From Candidatus Campylobacter infans (GTDB taxonomy: Bacteria > Campylobacterota > Campylobacteria > Campylobacterales > Campylobacteraceae), in contig SPMW01000035.1 in assembly GCA_009827235.1 (NCBI GenBank), forward strand, positions 1 through 14,893: a stretch of DNA of 14,893 nt, in the 5' to 3' direction. Each line of letters begins with the position of its first letter. Positions within the stretch are counted from its first letter, which is position 1. Both the position numbers and the translations under genes were made by a program. The notes under the pieces are model-generated. The model saw nothing but the letters and a program-made list of their open reading frames with translations, did not search any database and had not been told where the DNA came from. This document shows, one piece after another, positions 13,903-14,893 of this stretch.

Positions 13903-14447
13903 TTTTGGGTATCTTTTGCTTGTTCTGCCCTTTTTGTAGCACCTAGATTTTTAGCCTTTGCTATCAGCTCGCTTTGGCTCATTTCTTTGGTAAAAATATC
14001 AGTATCCCTGCTATCAAACAAATCTTTTTTGATATCCAAAAAGCCTTTAACTTCAGCAAAAACTTCACCTAGCACAAAATCTGTTATCTCTTTTGCTTTT
14101 TGTTCTCCCACATTTTGTGGGTTCATATAGTAAAAAATATTTTTGGTGCCATTTACTGCGTGGTCAAAAAGTCCATACATATACGCCCTTAACCCGCCAC
14201 CTTGTGGCTCATCGCTTAGCATAGTGTATAAATCATTTTTCAATTCATCTCTGTATTTATCGCTTATTTGTAACCCTAAAGTGCTTTGATAGCCATTTTC
14301 TACGAATTTATCTACTTTTTTATACAACTCGGTGTCTTTGTAGTTTAGTTCGTTAGGCACTATGCTTTGCGTTTTTACTGTTTTATATTGGTTTTCTTTT
14401 TGAGTGGCCACATTGTATGTGTAGCTGTTTGCTATATCATTTAACAC
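13719..14447 (-). CDS. Module D family II protein, probable secreted partner protein
   Basis: The C-terminal 60 residues (KADEIERNNRMLLRQYNGAT to FLEFMKKTDIRA) are almost identical to module C, while the N-terminal part (LNDIANSYTYNVATQKENQ...) is different. No signal peptide or known enzyme motif is seen; a helical, charged stretch precedes the tail. I chose the GTG at 14447 because it overlaps the preprotein D stop by 11 bp behind GGTGGG and aligns with MINLRDIA of module C. A TTG at 14471 would add eight residues and overlap by 35 bp. It is the middle gene of preprotein D - family II - truncated C39. Its N-terminal variation beside a diverged preprotein suggests matched pairs. Confidence 0.6.
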   Translation of the reverse strand: MLNDIANSYTYNVATQKENQYKTVKTQSIVPNELNYKDTELYKKVDKFVENGYQSTLGLQISDKYRDELKNDLYTMLSDEPQGGGLRAYMYGLFDHAVNGTKNIFYYMNPQNVGEQKAKEITDFVLGEVFAEVKGFLDIKKDLFDSRDTDIFTKEMSQSELIAKAKNLGATKRAEQAKDTQNKADEIERNNRMLLRQYNGATSRNSNSSANSEILKTFFEEFLKNNDPLKFLEFMKKTDIRA

Positions 14448-14893
14448 TATACCCACCAAGTCTATTTTCAAAAGAATTTTTGTATTGATTTGCCAGTATT
14501 TTAACTACATGGTTGTTATTTAGCAAAGAACTTGTAGTTATCTTCCGCAAACCACCATCTACTAAATCCAAACTCATCACATCATAAGTAAAATAAGCAT
14601 ACTTTCTACCATTTGAACTTGAAATATTTTTAGTTACTTTATAGCCTATTACTTGTTGGGTGATGCTTTTATATGGTACATGCCCAGTAGCTGTAACCAA
14701 GGCGGTTCCAATCAGATTGCCAGCTTCAATCTCGCTTTGAACAGTAGGTATAAATATAGCGAGCATTTCATTATTTGAAAGCTGATATTGCTCTGTTATA
14801 TACCCACCCTTAACCTGCTTTGCTTCTTCTAGGCTAAGCACCTTTACACCAGGGCTATTATCGCTGATTTTGCCATTTGTTACACTAACTAGC
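14437..14893 (-). CDS. Module D preprotein with double-glycine leader, 5' end beyond the window
   Basis: The reading frame is open to the right edge (...LVSVTNGKISDNSPGVKVLS), so the expected signal peptide lies outside. The leader ends LSLEEAKQVKGG, and the cargo begins YITEQYQLSNNEMLAIF and ends ENRLGGYSVK, about 121 residues. It resembles the cargo of module C along its second half (YKVTKNISSSNGRKYAYFTY; NSFENRLGG versus SQFESQLGG). No frameshift is visible. It overlaps the family II gene at its 3' end. The stop is TGA at 14437-14439. Confidence 0.78.
   Translation of the reverse strand, partial: LVSVTNGKISDNSPGVKVLSLEEAKQVKGGYITEQYQLSNNEMLAIFIPTVQSEIEAGNLIGTALVTATGHVPYKSITQQVIGYKVTKNISSSNGRKYAYFTYDVMSLDLVDGGLRKITTSSLLNNNHVVKILANQYKNSFENRLGGYSVK

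Overview
The window is AT-rich with isolated G-rich spacers. It has the gene order response regulator (CemR/HP1021 type) - ATP-sulfurylase-like protein - pgpA, which I recall as the Cj1608-Cj1609-Cj1610 order of Campylobacter jejuni. Together with a truncated nikZ-like gene and dba-dsbI, this points to the genus Campylobacter, probably a species other than C. jejuni. All names come from reading sequence and motifs; no database search was run.

Layout. Positions 1-687 hold no gene, only a G-rich spacer and AT-rich direct repeats. Positions 688-3431 (minus strand) are a core block: cemR, a sat-like gene and pgpA. Positions 3727-4125 are the 5' quarter of a nikZ-like substrate-binding protein. 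Positions 4281-5977 (plus) are the dba-dsbI disulfide-bond operon with a strong terminator, followed by the first about 65 codons of a rarA-like ATPase. That fragment is fused to debris of the accessory genes (6276-6504). Everything from 6516 to the right edge is accessory.

The accessory region carries one repeated theme. Four copies (A 7573-8022, B 9356-9765, C 12366-12987, D 14437 to the edge) encode a protein with an exact double-glycine leader motif ending KQVKGG. In A, B and C a Sec-type signal peptide precedes it; D lacks its 5' end in this window. Leader and pro-region are conserved while the part after GG varies. Each copy is paired with a larger protein without a signal peptide. Family I (A and B) has a near-identical N-terminus of about 95 residues and a variable C-terminus. 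Family II (C and D) has a variable N-terminus and a near-identical 60-residue C-terminus. In module C the operon ends with a signal-peptide-bearing C39 peptidase, the family that cuts after GG motifs; module D has a broken copy. An outer-membrane beta-barrel gene (6516-7367) uses the same duplicated promoter segment.

The promoters suggest flagellar regulation: sigma54-type (GG-N10-GC) elements precede the barrel gene and one family I gene, a decayed copy precedes the other, and a sigma28-type element precedes the module C operon. My working model is inference: GG preproteins cross the inner membrane by Sec and are trimmed in the periplasm by the C39 peptidase, while the paired family I/II proteins leave by the flagellar export system. 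The barrel may help exit through the outer membrane. The region is decaying: one-base frameshifts in the B and C preproteins, a truncated C39 copy, and fused fragments.
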